NCBI GenBank assembly: GCA_003952965.2
Contig: RXIC02000147.1
Location: forward strand, 1 to 64,000
DNA from: Morella rubra
Lineage: Eukaryota > Streptophyta > Magnoliopsida > Fagales > Myricaceae
Reading direction: 5' to 3'
DNA length: 64,000 nucleotides
This document shows positions 24,594 through 44,332 of this stretch, piece by piece. The position numbers and the translations under genes were made by a program. Under the pieces are notes generated by a model that saw nothing but the letters and a program-made list of their open reading frames with translations, had not been told where the DNA came from and searched no databases. Positions within the stretch are counted from its first letter, which is position 1. Each line of letters starts with the position of its first letter.

Positions 24594-26530
24594 ATCTCAA
24601 TAGTCAAGGTACTAAGCTGCGGGGGCCGATTCCGAATGTAACAATTTGCCTCGCTATGCTCTTTATATTTATTGTTCTTTTTTTATTTTTCAGAGATAAA
24701 GCAAACCTTCGAGGACCAACCAACAACAGTAGCAAATATGCCTGGGATAAAAACACTGGGTCGAATATACCACGTCTAATCCAAATTTCTGCGGATTTAT
24801 TCCAAGAATGTACAGATTCCAGCATTGGCTAAGAAAAGTACGCCTCTAGAAGAACTATATGGTCTAACTTTCTCCTATCCGGCGGAAGCAGGTTGGAAAC
24901 AGACGGCCACAATGTTCGAAATTGATAGATTCCCACAATGATAAATGAAAAAATCAAAACGAAAAAATCCAAAAAGCAAGAGAAAAAGTGGGGGGGAAGG
25001 GAAGCTTAGAAGATGAATAGCGAAGCCTTTGGAACTCTTTGGAACTCACCTCGACTGCCTTTGCAAACGACCTACTTTCTTGCATCATTTCTTCCTTTTT
25101 ATTTTTTATTTTCTTTCAGGAGAGGTTGCATTGGTTTGTAAGCACCAAAATACGCTTTCCCAAGGCAGTATCAGCAGCAAAGCATGGACAGGGCCATCGT
25201 TCCTATTCCTGAATACAAACTGCAAAATTTCATCTAAAATGTCCAGCAGCAACACGCGGCCCTTAAAACGGTTGATAAAGGGGGAAAGTGGAATGCTGAT
25301 GCCACCACCATCTCTCCTGAAACAACTGGACTAACCGAAAACTCACATGATGAGAAATACTGCCCGGATTCCAAGGCTCACAGTGAAACCACAGCAAATC
25401 TACCCCCGTGCTCAATCCTTACCGTGGCAATGGCAACCCAACAAGTCCCCCCACGCTAACCTTCTTTTGAAAGTAACATACCTGACAGCGAGCACCGAGA
25501 AACCCTTTCAGACGGCCATGGCACATCAACAAAAAGGACGTGATGGGATTTTTATATCTCATGGCCATGGCAGATACTAATAACATCCCAAGCACCAACA
25601 GCACCAATGCTCTGCAGATTTCACCACAACCAAGTAATCATTTTTAATGCATCGAATACCACTCCCAATAAGAGAGTAATAGTCTAATAACCCCTTTTAA
25701 CAGGAAGCAGCTTCTTCCTGCTGAGAAACTACCAAGTTCGCAATTTTTGTTCAAATCAAGGTGTGTCATGCCATCTACTAACTTCCAGAACCAGTACACA
25801 AAAACCTCATTGATGTTAATGTTTCTTGCTTGCCTTCGTCCCCAGTAAGCACTTAGGCAGCCTCTTTCCTAAGCAGAAGTACCACGCCGAGCAAAGCGTG
25901 TTTTCTGGTCATCATATACCATCCATTAATGGCATTCCCCAGCCATCTTCCATCCTTCAAACCATGTCGAGGCAAAAGAAAAATCCTGCAAATTGCAAAG
26001 TACGAGCTGATAACTGAGCAGGTTATGTAAAATCTAGTCTTAAAATACAAACATCAATATGCTATGATTATATAACACCTTGCATAACTTGCTGAAACAG
26101 AGCCAGAAGCTACTTACACTATGTAAAGAATGGAACGAAAGAAGAGACCAGAGTGGAAGTTATATTGTCTGGCCTATAAGTTATAACATGGAACAAGGAT
26201 GGCCACTGAGTATAATTGGCTCTAAGATATGTAGAAATGAAACATTGGAATAAAACAATAGCAAGTACAAGAACGCCAAGATTCTCCAATGTTCTACACA
26301 TTAATATTATTATATTATAATAACTTCCAGGAAAGAAGGATCAAGCCCTGAAAGATCAGATAAGTGACACTCATGAAAATATTAATGTCCTATCTTCTAC
26401 AATTTTGACCAGCGCATCATATGTTTGGAGTGTAGAATCTGTTGTAAAACACTACCTTTCATATGCAACAAATGTAATAATTCTAGAGCTGAGCAAAATT
26501 TTCCGTCTCATTCAAAATCATATTCTTGGA

Positions 26531-26583
26531 GTATCAGAAACACATGTCAATTGACCTGGTATCAGAAACACGTCAATTGACCT
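26531..26583. repeat. Short tandem duplication of about 26 bp
   Basis: Two copies of gtatcagaaacac...tcaattgacct lie side by side, the first with two extra bases. The mirror copy at 40,776-40,828 has the same two-base difference between units. Confidence 0.8.
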
Positions 26584-27354
26584 GATCACTACAAGAAATC
26601 AGTGTCATAATGTATAGCCCATTAACCTAGTCAAAAGAGAGAATTAAAACATGCAAAAACTTCTTCAGTTTATGCTTCAGATACGAAACCCCAAAACATG
26701 GGCGATCAGAATTATTAGCCATCAAGAATGATTAATTACTAGCTAAAATTCCTCCAGCACACCAAAGGGTCTGATCCAAAAGACAGAACATTGAGCTTAC
26801 ACCGGCAACTCATAACCATGGATCAAGTCATATAAACAAACTGTCAACAGCCCGCTTTTACCACAAAAGACACTTATTAACTATGACTAGAAATGGAAAC
26901 TAATGAATACTTTCACGCATCATTCATATTACATAGGACGGTAAATACAAGTTTTCCACGAGCCACTTGTGACATCTATGTACAGGGCAGGGCCCACGCT
27001 TTTGAAGTCTGTGTTTATGACAACAAATGTGATTGTAGTCACCTTAAGAAAAAATTACGCAGTTGGCATCAATACAGGAACTAATGGAGTGCATCACATT
27101 AGTTGCACATTTTGCAGGCTTCATAGATGCATCGCTGAGACCCTCTCAAGCAGATAGTGGAAACACAACATCAAATTGCAACACATCTGCAGCTTCAAAG
27201 AGTGTATCACTAGAATCTTCTTGAGCGGACCCACAGCTAAAAACACAATGCAGAATAGTCACAAATATTGACATCGCTGAGACAGAGAAAGCAAATAAGG
27301 AAGAGTCCAATCCCTAACTTGACTGAAGTATGAGCCAGAAAAAATTACCACATA

Positions 27355-31420
<4,066 letters not shown>

Positions 31421-32028
31421 GGTGGAGATTCAACGATTCAGATCTCTCTCTAACTCTCTTTCAGAGCAGAAAAGACTAGTAAGGGTTTCAGATTTTTATT
31501 CGAAGAAGAAGAAGAAGAGTAGCTGGACGATCGGAAATCGTGGGAGGGGGCGGAGACACTTTAATAGGTGAGAGAGCCCAAGCCACACAGACAAATAGGA
31601 ACAAAGGGTGCTTTGTTGGCGTGCGTACTGTGGGAGCGTGAAGATAAAGGCGGAAAGTGAAGGGATACTTTTGGTATTTCGGGTCTTGTGGAGGAGGGTT
31701 GACAATTGACATGCTGAGGACTTGTGCAAATTTAACTCCCCGTAAAGGGTACAACATATTATCTTATTCCTCGCTAGTACGAATAATTAGTTACTTTGTC
31801 AAGGAGCTTTTTGTCATTTCATCGTTGTGTGACTGCCAACTCAGCTAATGTTGATTTGGCAATGGAATGTTGGACACGACACCTTAAAATTTTCTATTCG
31901 AATTAAGATGCAATTTAAAAGATGCATAAATCTTAATTGAAGAATGATTATTAGACTGTAATTATTTATTTTTCTTAAATTATACTCAGTAAAAAATAAT
32001 ATTTTAATTTTAAATGCATATTTATAAA
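31421..32028. other. 5' flank of left-arm kinase up to the fold point
   Basis: It holds the leader, with a GAA/CTT-type trinucleotide run at about 31,500-31,520, and about 500 bp of upstream sequence. The last ~150 bases (31,880-32,028) carry small indels relative to the right arm. The left arm ends at tttataaa, immediately before the spacer. Confidence 0.7.
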
Positions 32029-34060
32029 GACAAAACTAAACAAAGGTGACGGAAAAGTGCAGAAGATCATTCCTCTGCACTGCTCACGGGATCAGGATTA
32101 CGTTGCCACCGCCTTTCACCTTTATAAATTTAAAAATTAAAATATTTTTTACTGATATAATTAAAGAAAAATAAAATAATACGAGTTAATAATCAGCATG
32201 TTTACAATTAAGATTTATGCCATCTTTTAAATTGCATCTTAATTAATAGAATTTAAGTTGTGTTTCATTGCAATAAATTACTGAGTCAGTCAACAACGAT
32301 GAAATGACAAAAAGCCCTTGACAAAGTAACTAATTTTCGTACTAGCGAGGAATATAATATGTTTATTTACGGGGTTAAATTTCGCACAAGTCTGCATGTC
32401 AATTGTCAACCTCCTCCACAAGACCGAAATACAAAAGCCCTCACTTCCGCCTTATTTCACCTGTACGCACGCAACAAAGCACCCTTTGTCCATTTTCTGT
32501 GTGGCTGGCTCTCTGCTATTAAAGTTCTCGCCCCTCCCACATTCCGATCGTCCAGTATCTTCTTCTTCTTCTTCTGAATAAAATCTGAACCTTACTAGTA
32601 TTTTCTGCAAAGAGGTTAGAGAGAGATCTGAATCTTGAATCTCCACCATGGAACGGATCTCGGCGGCAAGTACAACTCGCCGCAAGATCGGCAGCGGATC
32701 GTTCGGTGAAATTTTTCTCGGTGAGTATCTTAGCCATTGCGCTTGAATTTTGTTGGAATTAATTTTGTAACTCTGATCGATCTCTTCGAAATTTGATTTT
32801 TGTTCGCAGCTACGCATGTTGATACGTTTGAGATCGTCGCCGTTAAGATTGTAAGTGCACAGATGTGTGTATCCCTTTCCCCTTCCCCTAAATTAACCAA
32901 GAAAGAAAAGTGCGCAGATCATGATCTGATTTGATGTACGTATATCTGTATGTATCTACAAACGCTCGTTTGTATGTTCATCGAATTTGCTGTTGATGGC
33001 ATGCATGTATCGATGTCGTTGCATGGAGCTGAATTTTAAACTATGTTTTTTTATCAAGAAAATTAATTAGCAATTGATTTTCAGGTTAGGAAGTCCGGAA
33101 GTTATGAACTTTTCTGTATCTATCTATCAATACTTCTGTGCTAAGACTTTCTTGAATTTTTCTTGTGTTATTGTTATCGTTTTGTTTTCTTGTATTTCAG
33201 GAAAACAGTAAGACAAAGCATCCGCAGCTGCTTTACGAGGCCAAGTTATACAACATTCTTCAAGGAGGAAGTATGTGTTGTACAATTATACATGCTCTGT
33301 TCCGGCAATGTGAAACAGTCCATAGAATTGTTAGAAGTTGATTGTTTATGTATCTAAAATATTACGTTCTCCAGGTGGTATTCCTAGCATAAGGTGGTCT
33401 GGCTCAGACGGTGAGGACAACGTGCTTGTGCTTGATTTGCTTGGACCCAGTCTCGAGGACCTTTTAGTATATTGTGGGAGGAAGTTCTCGTTGAAGACGG
33501 TTTTAATGTTGGCTGATCAAATGGTAAGTTTAAGTTTCCATCCTAGTGTGCTTTTGCTTTAGCTTCTGGTGCAGACGGCCTAGCGTGGTTGTGCAGCTCA
33601 CGGGCTTACTTTTGGGCACTTAGCTATAGTTGCAGCGCTGCTTCTGCAGTCATAGTTCTGTTGCCTGGTTATTGCATTTGCTAGTTGAAAAGTTTTAACG
33701 ACTTTTTTTTATCAGCAATGTTTTTATTTGTGGACATAGCGATCCTTTCTTCCTAGCTAGTGTCGTGTCAGTCTTCTTATTTTAGTCATTGGTACTCACT
33801 AAACAAGCATATATGGATGTTTATTTTGAAGAATGTTCACTGTAATTTTACTTCATTATTAGGTATGGTGTAAAAAATTGTGTCCGGGATACAAATGTAC
33901 CATTTTCTTTGGATTTTTTGTTGTCTCCAATTACAAGAATAGATATGTGCACTCCAAAGATTGACAGACATAAAACCTGATAACTTCCTCATGGGGCTTG
34001 GTCGGAAAGCAAATCAGGTAATTGTTTCTACTGTCCTTTTTCTTTACCTGATTTTTTTTT
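32029..34060 (+). repeat. Central partial third copy of the kinase 5' region
   Basis: This is a direct copy of the right-arm segment from about 35,227 to 37,370, offset by about 3.29 kb. It is also an inverted copy of the end of the left arm. The first ~88 bases (about 32,029-32,116) have no partner on the left and form the spacer between two back-to-back inverted copies. About 32,690 to 33,870 looks identical to the right arm. The two ends, about 32,030-32,690 and 33,870-34,060, carry many one- to few-base deletions, often in homopolymers or short repeats. The copy stops in a poly-T tract inside kinase intron 5. Confidence 0.88.
32648..34017 (+). pseudogene. Truncated, broken third copy of casein kinase 1 (exons 1-5)
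   Basis: Exon 1 has three single-base deletions relative to the intact genes, near 32,659-32,680. Together they restore the frame, so about ten residues after MERI are changed before [10 protein letters not shown] resumes. Exons 2-4 (about 32,813-33,523) are identical to the right arm. Exon 5 is badly damaged: the acceptor AG is lost, at least one further base is missing, and the segment coding for the catalytic HRD is replaced. Exons 6-14 are absent because the copy ends in intron 5 at about 34,060. It cannot make an active kinase. The clustering of deletions at the two ends looks like uncorrected read error rather than gene decay. Confidence 0.88.
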
Positions 34061-35226
34061 TTTATGATTTCCTTGTACCCCGACTTATTTTGTAAAAACT
34101 GTGTAAAAGTCCAAGGTCAAAAATAATTGTTTCTCTTTAAAGGAAATTTAAAAATTACTGTCTGAATTTTGAGGCGTCTTCTACGCCACTTTAACAAATT
34201 AACAACTTCCACGTCCCTTTTTAATCCCCTCACCAAGTCTCATGGTGCCAAGTCATCGTGAAGCAGATAGGCATGTTTCGGGTCTTCCGAAAGTTGCTAT
34301 TTAAACAAAAAAAATTAATTAGAAGAAGAGGCATGAAAGGCGTGCATCAACGCACTTTCAATCTCCGGGGCCTTTTAGTTTCTCCACACCATTTGAATGC
34401 TCGCTCTTTTCAGTCATCAGGCTCAACTACCTCCCAGGTAAGCGTGGTCTCTAGACTACAGGACAGCCATCGTCCTCCCAATTTGTCAATGCCCAATCAT
34501 GGTCCGCCACTCGCGCTTCGAAGCCCAGCCTATAATTTTTCCCACGAGGTCCAATGCATCAGGGTAACATTGTAATTCAGATGCATCTGAGTTCTACCGA
34601 CGTCGAAAAATATAAGGCAGTTACTACCGGACACAAACGGGGAAGCGGCGGTCGGAGACATTACCGGGTGCAATCTCTTCATTTTTTATTTTTTTTTTCC
34701 TAAAACTACCAGGTGCAATCACTTTCACACATTGGCTGGTCTATAAGGTGCAATTCTACCATCAATGACAGAACTAAGAATAAACCTAAAGGGAGGACAA
34801 ATTTTTAAGAGAAAATGTTAAAAAAATTTACTAATTAACGTAAAAAAATTGTTTTAAAATATCAAAAATTAAGAATTAAAAATATGTTATATTGAAATAT
34901 ATATACCGTACGTTTCTTTTTAATCTTGAACTAATAATTTTGAGCTAACCGTTTAACAATTTCACACATAAGTTTGCGAGATATGATCTAATCATTTAAA
35001 TTACTAATTTAATTACTAACCAGTAATCATAATCTTAGAGTTAAGAGAAAGCCTCACCTGACTTGTACCTAGTAGATGAAAGAGAGAGTCAGCAAGAGAG
35101 ATAATTTTTTAAGATAAACGGGCATGACTAAAGAGAGGCAGATTAGTTATAAAAAAATAAAAAAAATAATAATAATTTTAAACATTTTACATTGACCCCT
35201 TTGCATCCACGTATGTATACCAAGTA
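34061..35226. other. Single-copy block between the central copy and the right arm
   Basis: Apart from the ~88-base spacer, this is the only stretch between the arms that I could not match elsewhere in the window. It carries three ggtgcaat motifs near 34,669, 34,711 and 34,748, a poly-T run, and an open frame at 34,258-34,575 with no recognised domain. It lies 0.7-1.9 kb upstream of the right-arm kinase start, so it is probably the true upstream flank of that gene. Confidence 0.65.
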
Positions 35227-35938
35227 CAAAACTAAACAAAGGTGACGGAAAAGTAATCGCAGAAGATCATTCCTCTGCACTGCTCACGGGGATCAGGATT
35301 ACGTTGCCCACCGCCCTTTTGCACCTTTATAAATATTTTAAAATTAAAATATTTTTTACTGATATAATTTAAAGAAAAATAAATTAATACGAGTCTAATA
35401 ATCAGCATGTCTTACAATTAAGATTTAATGGCCATCTTTTTAAATTGCATCTTTAATTCGAATAGAAAATTTTAAGGTGTCGTGTCCAACATTCCATTGC
35501 CAAATCAACATTAGCTGAGTTGGCAGTCACACAACGATGAAATGACAAAAAGCTCCTTGACAAAGTAACTAATTATTCGTACTAGCGAGGAATAAGATAA
35601 TATGTTGTACCCTTTACGGGGAGTTAAATTTGCACAAGTCCTCAGCATGTCAATTGTCAACCCTCCTCCACAAGACCCGAAATACCAAAAGTATCCCTTC
35701 ACTTTCCGCCTTTATCTTCACGCTCCCACAGTACGCACGCCAACAAAGCACCCTTTGTTCCTATTTGTCTGTGTGGCTTGGGCTCTCTCACCTATTAAAG
35801 TGTCTCCGCCCCCTCCCACGATTTCCGATCGTCCAGCTACTCTTCTTCTTCTTCTTCGAATAAAAATCTGAAACCCTTACTAGTCTTTTCTGCTCTGAAA
35901 GAGAGTTAGAGAGAGATCTGAATCGTTGAATCTCCACC

Positions 35939-40004
<4,066 letters not shown>

Positions 40005-40775
40005 TATGTGGTAATTTTTTCTGGCTCATACTTCAGTCAAGTTAGGGATTGGACTCTTCCTTATTTGCTTTCTCTGTCTCAGCGATGTCAATATTTGTGA
40101 CTATTCTGCATTGTGTTTTTAGCTGTGGGTCCGCTCAAGAAGATTCTAGTGATACACTCTTTGAAGCTGCAGATGTGTTGCAATTTGATGTTGTGTTTCC
40201 ACTATCTGCTTGAGAGGGTCTCAGCGATGCATCTATGAAGCCTGCAAAATGTGCAACTAATGTGATGCACTCCATTAGTTCCTGTATTGATGCCAACTGC
40301 GTAATTTTTTCTTAAGGTGACTACAATCACATTTGTTGTCATAAACACAGACTTCAAAAGCGTGGGCCCTGCCCTGTACATAGATGTCACAAGTGGCTCG
40401 TGGAAAACTTGTATTTACCGTCCTATGTAATATGAATGATGCGTGAAAGTATTCATTAGTTTCCATTTCTAGTCATAGTTAATAAGTGTCTTTTGTGGTA
40501 AAAGCGGGCTGTTGACAGTTTGTTTATATGACTTGATCCATGGTTATGAGTTGCCGGTGTAAGCTCAATGTTCTGTCTTTTGGATCAGACCCTTTGGTGT
40601 GCTGGAGGAATTTTAGCTAGTAATTAATCATTCTTGATGGCTAATAATTCTGATCGCCCATGTTTTGGGGTTTCGTATCTGAAGCATAAACTGAAGAAGT
40701 TTTTGCATGTTTTAATTCTCTCTTTTGACTAGGTTAATGGGCTATACATTATGACACTGATTTCTTGTAGTGATC

Positions 40776-40828
40776 AGGTCAATTGACGTGTTTCTGATAC
40801 CAGGTCAATTGACATGTGTTTCTGATAC
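40776..40828. repeat. Mirror copy of the ~26-bp tandem duplication
   Basis: This is the reverse complement of 26,531-26,583, with the same asymmetry between its two units, downstream of the right-arm kinase. Confidence 0.8.
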
Positions 40829-42760
40829 TCCAAGAATATGATTTTGAATGAGACGGAAAATTTTGCTCAGCTCTAGAATTATTACATTTGTTGCATATGA
40901 AAGGTAGTGTTTTACAACAGATTCTACACTCCAAACATATGATGCGCTGGTCAAAATTGTAGAAGATAGGACATTAATATTTTCATGAGTGTCACTTATC
41001 TGATCTTTCAGGGCTTGATCCTTCTTTCCTGGAAGTTATTATAATATAATAATATTAATGTGTAGAACATTGGAGAATCTTGGCGTTCTTGTACTTGCTA
41101 TTGTTTTATTCCAATGTTTCATTTCTACATATCTTAGAGCCAATTATACTCAGTGGCCATCCTTGTTCCATGTTATAACTTATAGGCCAGACAATATAAC
41201 TTCCACTCTGGTCTCTTCTTTCGTTCCATTCTTTACATAGTGTAAGTAGCTTCTGGCTCTGTTTCAGCAAGTTATGCAAGGTGTTATATAATCATAGCAT
41301 ATTGATGTTTGTATTTTAAGACTAGATTTTACATAACCTGCTCAGTTATCAGCTCGTACTTTGCAATTTGCAGGATTTTTCTTTTGCCTCGACATGGTTT
41401 GAAGGATGGAAGATGGCTGGGGAATGCCATTAATGGATGGTATATGATGACCAGAAAACACGCTTTGCTCGGCGTGGTACTTCTGCTTAGGAAAGAGGCT
41501 GCCTAAGTGCTTACTGGGGACGAAGGCAAGCAAGAAACATTAACATCAATGAGGTTTTTGTGTACTGGTTCTGGAAGTTAGTAGATGGCATGACACACCT
41601 TGATTTGAACAAAAATTGCGAACTTGGTAGTTTCTCAGCAGGAAGAAGCTGCTTCCTGTTAAAAGGGGTTATTAGACTATTACTCTCTTATTGGGAGTGG
41701 TATTCGATGCATTAAAAATGATTACTTGGTTGTGGTGAAATCTGCAGAGCATTGGTGCTGTTGGTGCTTGGGATGTTATTAGTATCTGCCATGGCCATGA
41801 GATATAAAAATCCCATCACGTCCTTTTTGTTGATGTGCCATGGCCGTCTGAAAGGGTTTCTCGGTGCTCGCTGTCAGGTATGTTACTTTCAAAAGAAGGT
41901 TAGCGTGGGGGGACTTGTTGGGTTGCCATTGCCACGGTAAGGATTGAGCACGGGGGTAGATTTGCTGTGGTTTCACTGTGAGCCTTGGAATCCGGGCAGT
42001 ATTTCTCATCATGTGAGTTTTCGGTTAGTCCAGTTGTTTCAGGAGAGATGGTGGTGGCATCAGCATTCCACTTTCCCCCTTTATCAACCGTTTTAAGGGC
42101 CGCGTGTTGCTGCTGGACATTTTAGATGAAATTTTGCAGTTTGTATTCAGGAATAGGAACGATGGCCCTGTCCATGCTTTGCTGCTGATACTGCCTTGGG
42201 AAAGCGTATTTTGGTGCTTACAAACCAATGCAACCTCCTGAAAAATAAAAAATAAAAAGGAAGAAATGATGCAAGAAAGTAGGTCGTTTGCAAAGGCAGT
42301 CGAGGTGAGTTCCAAAGAGTTCCAAAGGCTTCGCTATTCATCTTCTAAGCTTCCCTTCCCCCCCACTTTTTCTCTTGCTTTTTGGATTTTTTCGTTTTGA
42401 TTTTTTCATTTATCATTGTGGGAATCTATCAATTTCGAACATTGTGGCCGTCTGTTTCCAACCTGCTTCCGCCGGATAGGAGAAAGTTAGACCATATAGT
42501 TCTTCTAGAGGCGTACTTTTCTTAGCCAATGCTGGAATCTGTACATTCTTGGAATAAATCCGCAGAAATTTGGATTAGACGTGGTATATTCGACCCAGTG
42601 TTTTTATCCCAGGCATATTTGCTACTGTTGTTGGTTGGTCCTCGAAGGTTTGCTTTATCTCTGAAAAATAAAAAAAGAACAATAAATATAAAGAGCATAG
42701 CGAGGCAAATTGTTACATTCGGAATCGGCCCCCGCAGCTTAGTACCTTGACTATTGAGAT

Positions 42761-42786
42761 TGTGGCATGTGGCATGTGGCATGTGG
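42761..42786. repeat. Mirror copy of the tandem 8-bp repeat
   Basis: This is the reverse complement (gcatgtgg units) of the repeat at 24,568-24,593, with no change in unit number. Confidence 0.8.
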
Positions 42787-44332
42787 TCGTTACCTTGCCA
42801 AAAAAAATTTGGTAGTTTAGGAAATAAATAATAGTAATTTGGGTATGACGAGATACATGTGGACAGAAATGCCAACTCATTTTTGGAAAAAGTAATTTAA
42901 AACAGCTACATATATGTTAAATAGAGTCACCATATGAATGCAGGACAGGTCTAAAATTGATAATTATGAAAATTTGAAGGTTTGGGATTACTTATTCCAA
43001 AACCCATATGAATGTATGGGAAACCAAATTATAAAAATTTTCAAAAGTTTAGTGTCGTAAAGCTCACATGGTTAATCCAAAACTCTCAAGGAATAGGTAA
43101 GAAAGTAAAACCAGATAATGCAGGTTTATAACATACATGGAATGATAATGGATATAAGTTTTACCATTCTACCACAGAAGAAATGAGGAAGACATTAAAA
43201 TAAAAAGAAAGTCTCTTTTTCATTATCCAATGATGTTAGAAACAGTGGGGTAAAAGAATAACAACTAAATTAAAAGATCATATGTTCTAATTGTAAATAA
43301 TATAAACTTAGAAAAAGAACCAAAAAGAATGACTTGATGTATGAATGATAAATTGACTCCATAAATAAAAAAAGCAGTATTTTATTCAAGACTTAAAAGT
43401 TATCACTCAACAAACAAAAATTCAAATTTTTTAATTAATTTTTTATTAAAGAAAGAATCAAGATCAATTCAAATGTATTTTTATTTATTATTATATAACT
43501 ATAATTCAGGGTCTTTATTAGATTTGTAATCTATCTACAAATCTATCTATATAAATAATACCGGCTCAGTCCTTCGATTTATTTATGGCCTCAGGAGAGC
43601 CGTAGGAGATGAAAATCTCACGTCTATAACAGCTATGGTAACAGTAATGTCATCACCGACTACGACTATCTAATAGTTTTAAGTACAAAATATCTAAAAA
43701 CTGTATTTTCAAATGGAGAATTAAAGAAAAGTATCTGCATGATTAAACTCGAAGGTTTTAGAAAAGAAAACGAAGAGAAAGTCTACAAGTTAAAAAAGAG
43801 CTTTATATGTACTCAAGCAACCGTCGAGACAACGGTATTTAAAGCAATTTTAGAAAAATTGATTTCAAGGTAAATCCTTAAAAATTAATTGCTGTATGTG
43901 CAATTACAAAATTGGAGCAAACTGCAAGCCTCAAACTATTACCACGCCTGTGATGATTTGGCACAACTCTGACCAAGAAAATCATGCGGGGCACTGAGAA
44001 GCAACATCTATATTTTGTACAACTACACCTTCCATGCTGATCATTGCTTTCTGAAGCATAGAGGCAAGAGAGATGCTAATCACGTCTCTTAACAAGAGTG
44101 CGCGACAAATAGCCACTGTCTGAGTCAAGCCACCTGAGCATGTATCATCCAAGTTTTCAAAACTTCCCTGCTGAATGGCGTATTTAATTTATAGGTTAGG
44201 CTGTCTTGAAAAATGAACAAAAGATCTGAAATTTATGCATTACAGAATTTTAACTATCCTACCTTAATAAAGATAGAGAAATAGCTATGTATTCGAGGGA
44301 ACTGTGGTTAAGACGGTTATATAGTAAATGAT

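Larger units (their letters stand above)
23064..27354. other. Region between convergent methyltransferase and kinase genes, left arm
   Basis: It contains the 3' flanks of both genes. Visible features are an AT-rich tract at 23.6-24.4 kb, with a patch at 23,768-23,870 that differs from the right arm, an 8-bp tandem repeat at 24,568-24,593 and a 25-27 bp duplication at 26,531-26,583. Short open frames are present but differ by indels between arms or lack family resemblance. Some of 25.0-27.3 kb may be kinase 3' untranslated sequence or a non-coding transcript; nothing firm supports this. Confidence 0.6.
40005..44332. other. Region between convergent kinase and methyltransferase genes, right arm
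   Basis: This is the mirror of 23,064-27,354, with the same short repeats. Differences from the left include a short gap in the poly-T/ttctttcag area near 42,238 and a scrambled patch at 43,520-43,625. Open frames such as 41,752-41,940 show no family resemblance; a non-coding transcript or long 3' untranslated region is possible but unsupported. Confidence 0.6.
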
